Shown: positions 1 through 7,379, counted from the stretch's first letter. The stretch is DNA of 9,888 bases from an uncultured Burkholderiales bacterium (GCA_903871435.1 CAIQGU010000228.1:1-9888); one strand, 5' to 3'. The notes: a model not told the origin generated them from the letters alone. Made by a program: numbers and translations.

Positions 1-115
1 CGCCGCGGTTGACCTTTGGGCCACGGATCCCCGCCTTCAGCGCGCGCGTGCGCATGTGTTCAAGCCCCATCCAGATCCGCGGGTACGTATCGCAGTAAGA
101 CCTTGCTGCCAGGCC
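1..115. other. Left-edge sequence downstream of ppsA, no gene called
   Basis: This stretch follows the ppsA stop. Reading on the minus strand in the same frame as ppsA, the frame stays open from the TAG at 116-118 to the window edge, with ATG codons at about positions 70 and 55. On the plus strand one frame is open from the edge to a TAA at 96-98. Either could be the fragment of a neighbouring gene, but no motif is recognisable, and open frames this short are common in GC-rich DNA. No hairpin with a T-run that would mark a terminator for ppsA is visible. Confidence 0.3.
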
Positions 116-2485
116 CTACTGCGCCGCTGCGATCCTCCGCCAGGTATCCACCACCGAATCCGGGTTGAGTGAAATCGACCCGATGCCCTGCTCCACCAGC
201 CACATCGCAAAATCGATGTGATCGGACGGCCCCTGGCCGCAGATCCCCACGTACTTGCCCTGCTTGCGGCACGCGGCGATGGCGCGGCTGATGAGTTCCT
301 TGATGGCCGGGTCGCGCTCGTCGAAGGCGTCGGCCACCAGGCCGGAATCGCGATCCAGTCCCAGGGTGAGCTGCGTGAGGTCGTTGGAGCCGATGGAAAA
401 TCCGTCGAAATACTCGAGGAATTCCTCGGCCAGCAGCGCGTTGGACGGCAGCTCGCACATCATGATGACGCGCAGGCCATTCTCGCCGCGCTTGAGCCCG
501 TGTTGCGCCAGCAGTTCCGTGACCTGGCGGGCCTCTTTCAAGGTGCGCACGAATGGCACCATGAGCTCGACGTTGGTGTAGCCCATGGTGTCACGCACGC
601 GGCGGAAGGCGGCGCATTCCAGCGCAAAGCAGCCGGCAAAACTGGGCGCGATGAAGCGCGAAGCGCCGCGAAAACCCAGCATGGGATTTTCCTCGTCGGG
701 TTCATAGCGGCTCCCGCCAATGAGCTTCTTGTATTCATTGCTCTTGAAATCCGACAGGCGGACGATCACGGGCTTGGGCCAGAAGGCGGCGGCGATGGTA
801 GCTACGCCCTCGGTGAGGCGGCTGGCGAAGAATTCGCGGGGATTGGCATATCCGTAGGACAAGCGTTCCACTGCGGATTTGAGCTGGTCGTCCAGTGCGG
901 GGTAATCCAGGACCGCCTTGGGGTGCACGCCGATGTGGTTGTTGATGATGAATTCCAGGCGCGCAAGGCCGACGCCCGCATTGGGCAGCGACTGGAAGTC
1001 AAAGGCCAACTGGGGATTGCCCACGTTGAGCGTGATCTTGACGGGAATGGGCGGCAAGGTGCCGCGTTGCACGGTTTCCACGTCCATTTCCAGGCGGCCC
1101 GCATAGATGTTGCCGGTGTCGCCTTCGGCGCAGCTCACCGTGACTTCCATGCCGTCCTGCAGGCGCTGCGTGGCGTCCCCGCACCCCACCACCGCCGGTA
1201 TGCCCAGTTCGCGGGCGATGATAGCGGCGTGGCAGGTGCGGCCGCCACGATCGGTGACGATGGCCGCGGCCCGCTTCATCACTGGCTCCCAGTTGGGATC
1301 GGTCATTTCGGTGACGAGAATATCGCCATCCTGCACCTGATCCATGTGCGCCGCGTCACTCACCAGGCGCACCGCGCCCACGCCGATTTTCTGGCCGATG
1401 GCCCGGCCCGAGGCCAGGATCGCCGCCGTGCCCTTGAGCCGGTAACGCAACTGGGTTTCCTGCTGGGGCCGCGACTGCACGGTTTCGGGCCGGGCCTGCA
1501 GGATGTAGAGCAGGCCGTCGACGCCATCCTTGCCCCACTCGATGTCCATGGGGCGCCCGTAGTGCTGCTCGATCGTGACGGCAAAGCGCGCGAGTTCCAG
1601 CACCTCGGCATCGTCCAGCGAGAAGCGATGGCGCTGGCTGTCTTCGACGGACTCGGTTTGCACGGCACGGCCGCCCACGCTGGTGTCGTAGACCATCTTG
1701 ATGAGTTTGGAGCCCAGGCTGCGCCGCACCAGGGCGAACTTGCCCGCGGCGAGCATGGGCTTGTGCACGTAGAACTCGTCGGGGTTGACCGAGCCTTGCA
1801 CCACCGTCTCGCCCAGGCCGTAGTTGGCGGTGATGAACACCACGTCGCGAAAGCCCGACTCCGTGTCCAGGGTGAACATCACGCCGGCCGATCCGCGGTC
1901 GCTGCGCACCATGCGCTGCACACCCACGCTCAGGGCGACATCGGCGTGCGCGAAACCCTGGTGCACGCGGTAGGAGATGGCACGATCGTTGTAGAGCGAA
2001 GCGAAGACATCGCGCATGCGCGCGAGGACAGCCTCCACGCCCACGACATTGAGAAAGGTTTCCTGCTGACCGGCAAAGGATGCCTCGGGCAGGTCCTCGG
2101 CGGTGGCGCTGGAGCGCACCGCCACGGAAAGATGCGCATCGGACCCGGCCAGCAACCGGTACTGCGCCCGCACGGCGGCTTCCAGATCAGCGGGTAGGGT
2201 CGCGGCCTCTACCCAGTGGCGGATTTCCTGGCCGGCCTGGGTGAGCGACTTCACGTCCTCGACGTTGACACCCGCCAGCCGGGCCGCAATGCGCTCCTGC
2301 AGCTGGTTGGCCCGAAGGAACTCGCGAAAGGCGTGCGCCGTGGTGGCAAAACCGTCCGGCACCCGGATGCCGCGGCCGCCCAGCTGGCTGAGCATCTCGC
2401 CCAGGGAGGCGTTCTTGCCGCCCACGCGTTCCACATCGCTCATGCGCAGTTCGCGCAGGGGAATGACTAGTGCTTCGCTCTGCAT
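116..2485 (-). CDS. ppsA: Phosphoenolpyruvate synthase (pyruvate, water dikinase)
   Basis: This enzyme converts pyruvate, ATP and water to phosphoenolpyruvate, AMP and phosphate, the entry step of gluconeogenesis from pyruvate or lactate, in the cytoplasm. The 789-residue product is close to E. coli PpsA (792). It has an N-terminal ATP/pyruvate-binding domain (about 15-345, with [10 protein letters not shown] and [13 protein letters not shown]), a swivelling phosphohistidine domain with [25 protein letters not shown] sequence (catalytic H419, regulatory T417), and a C-terminal PEP-binding barrel (about 465-785) ending in SIGSNDLTQ and GICGQGPSD with the catalytic cysteine at 749. All key residues are present. 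An upstream in-frame TTG at 2500 could add five residues, but the ATG at 2485 is preceded by GGAG at good spacing, and the longer form would start within that ribosome site, so 2485 is preferred. It diverges from ppsR, its dedicated regulator, 86 bp away. Family assignment is near certain. Confidence 0.97.
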   Translation of the reverse strand: MQSEALVIPLRELRMSDVERVGGKNASLGEMLSQLGGRGIRVPDGFATTAHAFREFLRANQLQERIAARLAGVNVEDVKSLTQAGQEIRHWVEAATLPADLEAAVRAQYRLLAGSDAHLSVAVRSSATAEDLPEASFAGQQETFLNVVGVEAVLARMRDVFASLYNDRAISYRVHQGFAHADVALSVGVQRMVRSDRGSAGVMFTLDTESGFRDVVFITANYGLGETVVQGSVNPDEFYVHKPMLAAGKFALVRRSLGSKLIKMVYDTSVGGRAVQTESVEDSQRHRFSLDDAEVLELARFAVTIEQHYGRPMDIEWGKDGVDGLLYILQARPETVQSRPQQETQLRYRLKGTAAILASGRAIGQKIGVGAVRLVSDAAHMDQVQDGDILVTEMTDPNWEPVMKRAAAIVTDRGGRTCHAAIIARELGIPAVVGCGDATQRLQDGMEVTVSCAEGDTGNIYAGRLEMDVETVQRGTLPPIPVKITLNVGNPQLAFDFQSLPNAGVGLARLEFIINNHIGVHPKAVLDYPALDDQLKSAVERLSYGYANPREFFASRLTEGVATIAAAFWPKPVIVRLSDFKSNEYKKLIGGSRYEPDEENPMLGFRGASRFIAPSFAGCFALECAAFRRVRDTMGYTNVELMVPFVRTLKEARQVTELLAQHGLKRGENGLRVIMMCELPSNALLAEEFLEYFDGFSIGSNDLTQLTLGLDRDSGLVADAFDERDPAIKELISRAIAACRKQGKYVGICGQGPSDHIDFAMWLVEQGIGSISLNPDSVVDTWRRIAAAQ

Positions 2486-2571
2486 TTTTTCTCCAAGCAA
2501 GCTGGCCGGCCCGCGAACCCCAGCCTATGCCAGAATGGGTCATTCTACCCCCGGCCGAGCAAGTCTTATAT
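2486..2571. promoter_or_regulatory. Shared divergent control region of ppsA and ppsR
   Basis: These 86 bp separate the two divergent starts and must hold the signals for both genes unless they lie inside coding sequence. On the ppsA side, GGAG about 6 bases from the ATG is a clear ribosome site. A TAGAAT (minus strand, 2547-2542) could be the ppsA -10 box, giving a leader of roughly 50 bases, but no matching -35 is seen. On the ppsR side no strong Shine-Dalgarno precedes the ATG at 2572. The promoter assignment is tentative. Confidence 0.45.
2532..2546. promoter_or_regulatory. Palindrome in the ppsA-ppsR promoter region (candidate operator)
   Basis: AGAATG-GGT-CATTCT is a perfect inverted repeat with 6-base arms and a 3-base centre. 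It overlaps the candidate TAGAAT -10 box of ppsA and lies 26 bp before the ppsR start, a position where a bound repressor could affect both genes. The symmetry is seen directly. That it binds a regulator is inference, and I do not recognise it as the site of a named regulator. Confidence 0.35.
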
Positions 2572-3411
2572 ATGACTTCACGCAACCCGACGCCGCAAAC
2601 CCGCGACATCTTCTTCGTGTCGGACGGCACGGGAATCACCGCCGAAACGCTGGGGCACGCGGTACTCACGCAGTTCGAGGGCCTCGATCTTCACGAGCAC
2701 CGCATCTCGTTTGTCGACAATCCCGACAAGGCGCTCGATGCCCTGGCCAGGATCAACGAATCGTTCCATCGGCAGGGGCGCAAGCCCGTCGTGTTCTCGA
2801 CCCTGGTGAATCCGTCGATGAACGCCATCTTGCACAGCGCCAACGCAATGATACTGGACCTGTTCGACTCCTTCGTCGTGCCGCTGGAAAAAGAACTCGG
2901 CACCAAGTCCAGCCATACGGTGGGCCGTTCGCACAATATTGTCGACTCGGAAGACTATAAGAACCGCATCGAGGCCATCAATTACGCCCTTGCCCATGAC
3001 GATGGGCAGTCGGCGGCCGAACTGCAGCGCGCCGATGTCATCCTCATCGGGGTTTCCCGCAGCGGCAAGACGCCCACCAGCCTTTATCTCGCCATGCAAT
3101 ACGGCATCAAAGCGGCAAATTACCCGCTGATTCCCGAGGACTTCGAGCGCGGCGCCCTGCCCCAGGCGCTGGCGCCGTTTCGCAAGAAGCTCTTTGGCCT
3201 TTCCATAGCACCGGAACGGCTCGCCGAGGTGCGTTTCGAACGCCGGCCCAACAGCCGGTACGCCTCGCTGGATAACTGCCGCTTCGAGGTCGAAGAGGCC
3301 GAACGGCTCATGCGCCGGGGCAGCATCCGCTGGCTCTCGACCACGACCAAATCCATCGAGGAAATCGCCGTCACGGTCCTGCAGGATTTCCTCGCCGACC
3401 GCGCCAGCTAG
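2572..3411 (+). CDS. ppsR: PEP synthase regulatory protein (bifunctional kinase/pyrophosphorylase, DUF299/PSRP family)
   Basis: PpsR switches PEP synthase off by ADP-dependent phosphorylation of a threonine near the catalytic histidine, and on again by phosphate-dependent removal of that group with release of pyrophosphate. The 279-residue product has the family's N-terminal sequence (IFFVSDGTGITAETLG, about residues 12-27), a central SSHTVGRSH segment, and the P-loop GVSRSGKT at residues 160-167, which binds ADP. The target threonine is present in the adjacent PpsA (T417). In-frame starts at 2527 and further upstream exist, but the ATG at 2572 gives the usual family length and begins just before the conserved region. 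The Shine-Dalgarno is weak in either case. The divergent pairing with ppsA supports the call strongly. Confidence 0.95.
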   Translation: MTSRNPTPQTRDIFFVSDGTGITAETLGHAVLTQFEGLDLHEHRISFVDNPDKALDALARINESFHRQGRKPVVFSTLVNPSMNAILHSANAMILDLFDSFVVPLEKELGTKSSHTVGRSHNIVDSEDYKNRIEAINYALAHDDGQSAAELQRADVILIGVSRSGKTPTSLYLAMQYGIKAANYPLIPEDFERGALPQALAPFRKKLFGLSIAPERLAEVRFERRPNSRYASLDNCRFEVEEAERLMRRGSIRWLSTTTKSIEEIAVTVLQDFLADRAS

Positions 3412-3447
3412 CGCCGGCGGTGGCGCGCCCGCTGCAAGGGCGCAGGA

Positions 3448-3467
3448 ATGACAAGTGTTTACGTCAT
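3448..3467. promoter_or_regulatory. Dyad ATGAC-N10-GTCAT upstream of the histidine kinase
   Basis: This is a perfect 5-base inverted repeat with a 10-base spacer. It lies at the start of a locally AT-richer stretch (about 3448-3510) that stands out from the surrounding GC-rich sequence and probably contains the kinase promoter. The centre-to-centre spacing suits a dimeric DNA-binding protein. The symmetry is seen; the function is inferred. No convincing -35/-10 pair was found beside it, although TAATCT at 3499-3504 could be a -10 box. Confidence 0.3.
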
Positions 3468-3487
3468 AAATCCCTCTATTTCCTTGG

Positions 3488-3516
3488 GAATCCGCGACTA
3501 ATCTAGGGCGAATCCG
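3488..3516 (+). promoter_or_regulatory. GAATCCG direct repeats 22 bp apart (candidate regulator site)
   Basis: GAATCCG occurs at 3488-3494 and again at 3510-3516, so the two copies are 22 bp apart, about two helical turns. Direct repeats with this phasing are typical of tandem binding by response regulators of the OmpR or NarL kind. They lie 55-83 bp upstream of the hybrid kinase start, around the candidate TAATCT -10 box. The repeat is seen; its role is inference. Confidence 0.3.
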
Positions 3517-3570
3517 GGCTATCCCGCCAGCGCCACCGGCGCAGGTGTTCATACGCAGCAAGGTACGGCC

Positions 3571-5553
3571 ATGAGAAAGCTGATTCACTGGATCTTCGGG
3601 CGCGCCTCCATACGCACCAAGGTCATCGCCGTCGCGCTGGCAACTGCCAGCTTTGCGCTGCTCACCAGCACCATCGGCCTGGCGTATTTCAAGTACAGCG
3701 AAGCGCAACGCGCGCTGTGCACCGAGGTATCGGGAACCGCCCTGGTGCTGGCCGAGAACCTGCGTGCCGCGGTCATCTTCGACAACCGTAATGCCGCCCG
3801 CGAAATCATCGACAGCCTGCATGCGAACCCGCATATGCGCTCGGCCGAGATCGACCGCAAGGACGGCAACGAATTCTTCGCCGTCTGGCACGCCGCGCCC
3901 ACTCCCCTCGACAGCGCCTGGTACACGCCCACGTGCACGTATTCCAGCCCGATCATCGCGGGCAACGATTTCTACGGGCTCCTTTGGCTGCAAGCTGCGG
4001 ACCTGGATATGCTCTCGACCCTGGGACGGACCGGCCTGGTGCTGCTGACCTCCGCGGGTGTGAGCCTGCTGCTGGCGCTGGCCGTGAGCGGCGCGCTCGC
4101 CCAACTGATTGCCCGGCCCATTGCCAACCTGGCGGCAGCCACCAAGCGGGTGGGTGTCAGCGCGGATTACCGCATGCGCGTGCACAGCCCGGCCGACGAC
4201 GAGATCGGCCAGCTGGTGGAGGATTTCAATCACATGCTCGAGCAGATCGAAAAGCGAGACGACGAATTGGCGATCTACCGCGAATCGCTCGAGCTGCAGG
4301 TCGAGGCCCGCACGGCCGAGCTGCGCGATGCCAAGGAACGCGCTGAGGCCGCGAGCGAGGCCAAGTCACGGTTCCTTGCCACCATGAGCCATGAGATCCG
4401 CACGCCCATGAACGGCGTCATCGGCATGACGCAGCTGCTGCTGCGCAGCCGAATCGATGAGCGGACGCGGCGCTACGCGCAAACCGTGGACCGGTCCGCG
4501 CAGGCGCTGATGCACATCATCGACGACGTGCTGGATTTCTCGCGCATCGAAGCGGGCCGCCTCCAGCTGGAACTGGCGCCGTTCTCGCCCCGGCGCCTCG
4601 TCGACGATACCGTGGGACTTTTCGGCGATGGGGCTTCGTCGCGCGGCGTGCTGCTCATGGGCCGGTGCAGCATCGACCTGAACCAGTATGCGATTGGCGA
4701 CGTGCACCGGTTGCGCCAGATCAGCTCCAACCTGGTGTCCAATGCCGTCAAGTTCACCTCGCGCGGCACGGTCGTGATCAGCATCGACTGGGCCGTGGCG
4801 CCCACGCCCGGCACCACCGGAAAGCTGCGCATCCAGATCCAGGACACCGGCATCGGCATGTCGCAATCGGTCATCGACCGGCTGTTCGAACCGTTCGAAC
4901 AAGCCGATAGTTCCATGTCACGGCGCTATGGTGGCTCCGGGCTGGGCCTGGCCATCGTGCGGCGGCTGGTCGATCTCATGGGTGGCACCATCCAGGTGAG
5001 CAGCCGCGAAGGTTTCGGCACAACCGTGACCGTCGAACTGGACATGCAAGGCGCACCCGCGCCCGTCGTGGAAACAGCCCTCGCTGAAGACGACGAGCCG
5101 GGCTCCGACGGCGCAACGGCGAGCCTGGTGCCGGCCGGCGGCACACGCCTGTCCGTATTGCTGGTCGAAGATAACCCTATCAATCAGATCGTAGCCACCG
5201 AAATGCTGCAGCAATTGGGCTGCGATGTGAGCCAGGCCGAAACCGGCGTCACGGCCGTCACCTGCGCAACGACGCGGCCCTTCGATCTCGTGCTCATGGA
5301 TTGGCAATTGCCGGAGATGGACGGGCTCGAGGCCATACGGCGCATCCGCGCGCACGAAGCACAGAACGGGACGGAACGCGTTCCGATCTATTCCCTCACG
5401 GCGAATGCCATGCCCGGCGACGCGGAAAAATGCCTCGCCGCCGGTGCCGACGGCTATCTGGCCAAGCCCTTCAACTTCGAACAGCTGCGCCAACTGGTGG
5501 CCGCCGGCGCGGATCTGCGCAAATCAGGCAATCCCGCGCCCGTTGTGAGCTAG
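3571..5553 (+). CDS. Hybrid sensor histidine kinase (membrane sensor-HAMP-HisKA-HATPase-receiver)
   Basis: This is a membrane-bound two-component sensor that autophosphorylates on histidine and passes the phosphoryl group to its own receiver domain. The 660 residues show transmembrane segment 1 (about 17-40), a periplasmic sensor of about 110 residues resembling CHASE8 ([16 protein letters not shown]), transmembrane segment 2 (155-178), HAMP (about 180-232) and a charged coiled coil to about 262. HisKA follows with [11 protein letters not shown] (H274), then HATPase with N391 of the N box, DTGIGMS (D425) and GGSGLGLAI. The receiver contains E533 and D534, phosphoacceptor D577 in [12 protein letters not shown]610 and K632. 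All catalytic residues are intact. AAGG seven bases before the ATG supports the start. No partner response regulator or Hpt domain is encoded nearby, so the phosphorelay target must lie elsewhere. The ligand is unknown. Confidence 0.95.
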   Translation: MRKLIHWIFGRASIRTKVIAVALATASFALLTSTIGLAYFKYSEAQRALCTEVSGTALVLAENLRAAVIFDNRNAAREIIDSLHANPHMRSAEIDRKDGNEFFAVWHAAPTPLDSAWYTPTCTYSSPIIAGNDFYGLLWLQAADLDMLSTLGRTGLVLLTSAGVSLLLALAVSGALAQLIARPIANLAAATKRVGVSADYRMRVHSPADDEIGQLVEDFNHMLEQIEKRDDELAIYRESLELQVEARTAELRDAKERAEAASEAKSRFLATMSHEIRTPMNGVIGMTQLLLRSRIDERTRRYAQTVDRSAQALMHIIDDVLDFSRIEAGRLQLELAPFSPRRLVDDTVGLFGDGASSRGVLLMGRCSIDLNQYAIGDVHRLRQISSNLVSNAVKFTSRGTVVISIDWAVAPTPGTTGKLRIQIQDTGIGMSQSVIDRLFEPFEQADSSMSRRYGGSGLGLAIVRRLVDLMGGTIQVSSREGFGTTVTVELDMQGAPAPVVETALAEDDEPGSDGATASLVPAGGTRLSVLLVEDNPINQIVATEMLQQLGCDVSQAETGVTAVTCATTRPFDLVLMDWQLPEMDGLEAIRRIRAHEAQNGTERVPIYSLTANAMPGDAEKCLAAGADGYLAKPFNFEQLRQLVAAGADLRKSGNPAPVVS

Positions 5554-5572
5554 CCAGCGGCGAGGTCCATTT

Positions 5573-5717
5573 CCTCTCGCCCATACAGCGGGGCGGAGGT
5601 GGGGTTTCGTGAAGCACCGCTTCACGAAACCGAAGCGACCGCGCCCTACCAGGCGCGGGCTACGGGGCCACACACTCCCCTCGCCCACGCAGTGGGAGAG
5701 CGGCCGGGGGTGAGGGT
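5573..5717. repeat. Cluster of hairpins resembling a REP-type extragenic repeat
   Basis: The gap between the convergent kinase and YceI genes holds four consecutive hairpins. They are 5573-5582 with 5591-5599 (9 pairs, one bulge), 5603-5631 (13 pairs, perfect), 5639-5645 with 5652-5658 (7 pairs) and 5680-5688 with 5692-5700 (8 pairs, one mismatch). The last sits inside an outer pairing of 5673-5680 with 5706-5712, ending in GGGGGTGAGGG. The first and last hairpins share CTCGCCCA and look like diverged copies of one unit. The CCCCTCGCCCAC...GTGGGAGAG...GGGTGAGGG pattern matches a kind of intergenic repeat common in GC-rich proteobacterial genomes. No transposase or target duplication is seen. 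It may also act as a two-way transcription stop. Confidence 0.6.
5603..5631. repeat. Perfect 13-bp inverted repeat with 3-base loop
   Basis: GGTTTCGTGAAGC, loop ACC, then GCTTCACGAAACC form a flawless 13-bp stem. It lies between two convergent genes, a place typical of bidirectional terminators, but neither strand has a T-run after the stem, so intrinsic termination would be atypical. The stem is more AT-rich than its flanks and is likely a module of the surrounding repeat cluster. An operator role is less likely because no gene starts here. Confidence 0.65.
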
Positions 5718-5737
5718 GATAGCGCTGGTTCGATGTT

Positions 5738-6352
5738 CTACCGCGCGGTCAGTTCCTGCCGGATATGAAACACAATCTCCACCCCATCATCCAGCGTAGA
5801 CGTATCCCCCCATTCCCCCTGCCCCACGCCGAACTCCAGCCGTGAAACGCTGAAACTGCCATCGAGCCAGCGCCCCTTGGGATCACTTGCAACCGAAAAC
5901 GCCACCGGCTGTATCACCGTGTGCCCCTTGAGCGAGAAGCTGCCCCGCGCCAGGTACCGACCGCCAGGCTGTGCGGCGAAATGATCCGCGGCAAAACTCG
6001 CTTGCGAAAAATTCGCCGCATCGAAGAAGCTGCCGCTGCGCAAGAGCGCATCGGTCTCCCGCGAGCCAGCACTGACCGAAGCAAGGGGCACCTGGACGCG
6101 TACCGTACCGCTTTCGGGATGGACCGGATCGAAATCCAGCTGCACCGTGAATTCCTCAAAGCTACCCCGCAGCGGCGTACCCATCTGCGCCGCCGTAAAC
6201 CCTATGGATCCCAGCTCAGGCGCCCTCGCTTGACTGCCCACGGCGGCGATTGCCGCCATGGCCGTGCCCAGCAAGGTCACACCGCGCCAGCGCAGCCACC
6301 GCGCGCGCCGCTCGCCGGTCGATGCCGACGCGTCATACCAGTGTGTGTTCAT
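5738..6352 (-). CDS. Exported YceI-family lipid-binding-like protein
   Basis: YceI-like proteins are secreted lipocalin-shaped beta-barrels that bind polyisoprenoid or similar lipids in the periplasm; the exact role of this one is unknown. The 204 residues begin with a basic stretch (RRARWLRWRG) and a hydrophobic segment (25-40) ending in QARA, a good signal peptidase site near residue 44. The mature part carries family hallmarks: FTAAQMGTPLRGSFEEF, LDFDP, LRSGSFFDAANF, ARGSFSLKG and FGVGQGEWGDTS. The N-terminus before the signal is unusually long, and a shorter start cannot be excluded. The ATG lies 20 bases inside the end of the upstream phosphoesterase gene, so the two are almost certainly co-transcribed and probably translationally coupled. 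No cytochrome b561 gene, a frequent partner of yceI, is present. Confidence 0.9.
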   Translation of the reverse strand: MNTHWYDASASTGERRARWLRWRGVTLLGTAMAAIAAVGSQARAPELGSIGFTAAQMGTPLRGSFEEFTVQLDFDPVHPESGTVRVQVPLASVSAGSRETDALLRSGSFFDAANFSQASFAADHFAAQPGGRYLARGSFSLKGHTVIQPVAFSVASDPKGRWLDGSFSVSRLEFGVGQGEWGDTSTLDDGVEIVFHIRQELTAR

Positions 6353-7229
6353 GGGAGATCGGCTCCACCGTCGAGGGTCCCGTGTTCACTGCACGCCATC
6401 CCAGGCCCCGGTACGGAGCGCCCGCATCCCACGCCAGCGGCTTGTGATCGGTGCCCGGTCCGGGTGCCGGTAGCGGGAAGATGAGCGACTTTGCCGCGTG
6501 GTGATTGATGCGTCCCGTCACGTGATGATGTTCCTGATGGATGTGGCCATAAAACACCGTCACGCGTGAAAAAGGCTGGAGCAATGCGATCGCGCGGTCG
6601 CCGTCCTGCGTGGTCCACCCCCATTGCTTCTGCAGGTCAAACAGCGGCCGGTGCGTGAGGACCACGATAGGTGCGTCGGCTGGACGGCCTGCCAGGTCGG
6701 CGGCGAGCCAGGCCAGCTGTTCCGCACCCAGGGCGCCCGCGGGATCCGAGACATTGTCCAAAGCCACGAAGTGGATGCCCTTGTGGTCGAAGGCGTAGTG
6801 GCCGGGCCCGAAAAACTCCCGGTACGCCTCGCCGCGATCCGCAGACGCATCGTGCTCGCCCGGCAGGAAGCGGATGTCGCGCACGCGTAGTGCCGCCACC
6901 TGATCGCGAAACTGCGCAAGGCGTTCGCGGCGCAATTTACCGTCGAGCGTGAGGTGCGTAAGGTCGCCAGTGAAGACGATGAAATCGGGATCGACCGGCA
7001 GCGCGTTGACGGCGGCAATCGCCTTGGGCAAGGTGCCTTGTGCGTCGGGATTGGCCGGCCCGTCGTAGCCCCAATGCGTATCCGACAACTGCACAAAAAA
7101 GAAGTCCGTGTCGGGCGCCGATGCGCCCGGCGCCGTCGCGCAGGCGCCCAAGCCCAGCCCGGAGGCAAACGCCACCCCGCCGTACGCGGCCAGTTGCATG
7201 AAAGCCCGTCGATCCACGTTCGTTTGCAT
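6333..7229 (-). CDS. Tat-type metallophosphoesterase, probable lipoprotein
   Basis: This is a calcineurin-like phosphoesterase using a two-metal centre to cleave a phosphomonoester or phosphodiester; the substrate is unknown. The 298-residue product starts with a twin-arginine signal (DRRAFMQLAAYGG, residues 6-18) and a lipobox-like LGAC with C30, so it is probably exported folded and lipid-anchored. Metal-site motifs run in order: D50-T-H52, G88-D89, G124-E-H-D127, H193 in LTHRP, and GHIH with H229 and H231. The usual GNHD is GEHD here, replacing the metal-bridging asparagine with glutamate, which may mark a subfamily. The start at 7229 is chosen over an upstream ATG at 7289 because GGGAG precedes it at good spacing, the Tat signal follows at once, and the 7289 start would lie upstream of the predicted transcription start. 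It overlaps the downstream YceI gene by 20 bases and diverges from the ECF sigma gene. Confidence 0.9.
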   Translation of the reverse strand: MQTNVDRRAFMQLAAYGGVAFASGLGLGACATAPGASAPDTDFFFVQLSDTHWGYDGPANPDAQGTLPKAIAAVNALPVDPDFIVFTGDLTHLTLDGKLRRERLAQFRDQVAALRVRDIRFLPGEHDASADRGEAYREFFGPGHYAFDHKGIHFVALDNVSDPAGALGAEQLAWLAADLAGRPADAPIVVLTHRPLFDLQKQWGWTTQDGDRAIALLQPFSRVTVFYGHIHQEHHHVTGRINHHAAKSLIFPLPAPGPGTDHKPLAWDAGAPYRGLGWRAVNTGPSTVEPISHEHTLV

Positions 7230-7279
7230 TCCTGTCTCCCGGAAGTTATAAAACCTGCAAGGCGTTGGCAACCCGGGTG

Positions 7280-7308
7280 CAATACCCAACAGCCGGGCGG
7301 TTTATTCC
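7280..7308 (-). promoter_or_regulatory. Predicted ECF-type promoter of the phosphoesterase-YceI operon
   Basis: On the minus strand GGAATAAA (7308-7301) is followed after 15 bases by GTATTG (7285-7280). The same arrangement with GTATAG occurs on the plus strand before the sigma gene. A GGAA-type -35 followed by a short -10 at this spacing is typical of ECF sigma factor promoters. Transcription would begin near 7272, leaving a leader of about 43 bases before the ATG at 7229. A perfect 8-base palindrome, ACCCGGGT (7271-7278), lies at the predicted start. Confidence 0.6.
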
Positions 7309-7350
7309 CGCTGTCGTCGCGCGGCGCAGACGGCCCGGCGCGCGGGCGCG

Positions 7351-7379
7351 GGAATAAATTCCCGGTGTTGACGGTATAG
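7351..7379 (+). promoter_or_regulatory. Predicted autoregulated ECF-type promoter of the sigma/anti-sigma operon
   Basis: GGAATAAA (7351-7358), a 15-base spacer and GTATAG (7374-7379) match the motif on the opposite strand before the phosphoesterase gene. ECF sigma factors commonly transcribe their own operon, so a shared motif in front of both divergent units is the expected signature. The -35 element also sits in a near palindrome, GGGAATAAATTCCC (7350-7363). The predicted start near 7386 gives a leader of about 60 bases. The motif is seen; which sigma factor uses it is inference. Confidence 0.6.

Larger units (their letters stand above)
3411..3542. repeat. Long-spaced GC-rich inverted repeat between ppsR and the kinase gene
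   Basis: Positions 3411-3426 (GCGCCGGCGGTGGCGC) and 3530-3542 (GCGCCACCGGCGC) are complementary over 7 + 6 bases, with a 3-base bulge in the first arm. Each arm also forms a short hairpin of its own. The first arm lies just after the ppsR stop and could slow transcription, but no T-run follows, so I do not call a terminator. In GC-rich DNA part of this match may be chance. Confidence 0.3.

Noticed and set aside
218..2197. Open frame of 659 codons on the plus strand, antisense to ppsA
   Set aside because: It is the mirror of a clearly conserved gene in GC-rich DNA, where stop codons are rare in some antisense frames. Its translation has no recognisable domain and is rich in His, Gly and Ala as expected of a shadow.
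2486..2500. Five-residue upstream extension of PpsA from a TTG codon
   Set aside because: The extension covers the GGAG ribosome site that serves the ATG at 2485, and conserved sequence begins only after that ATG.
3411..3426. Hairpin just after ppsR as an intrinsic terminator
   Set aside because: The stem is only about 5 bp with no following T-run, so it is listed only as part of an inverted repeat.
2578..4233. Open frame of 551 codons on the minus strand across ppsR and the start of the kinase gene
   Set aside because: It spans two well-supported genes and their intergenic gap in antisense and shows no domain, ribosome site or conserved motif.
5573..5717. CRISPR array or small RNA gene in the hairpin cluster
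   Set aside because: There are no evenly spaced identical repeats with unique spacers, and no promoter or T-run terminator that would mark a small RNA.
5599..5799. Short plus-strand frame across the intergenic repeat cluster
   Set aside because: It is made almost entirely of hairpin-forming repeat sequence and runs into the antisense of the YceI gene; no start signal or motif supports it.
7230..7289. Twenty-residue upstream extension of the phosphoesterase from an ATG at 7289
   Set aside because: It would put extra residues before a well-formed Tat signal, ignore the GGGAG site before 7229, and start upstream of the predicted transcription start near 7272.
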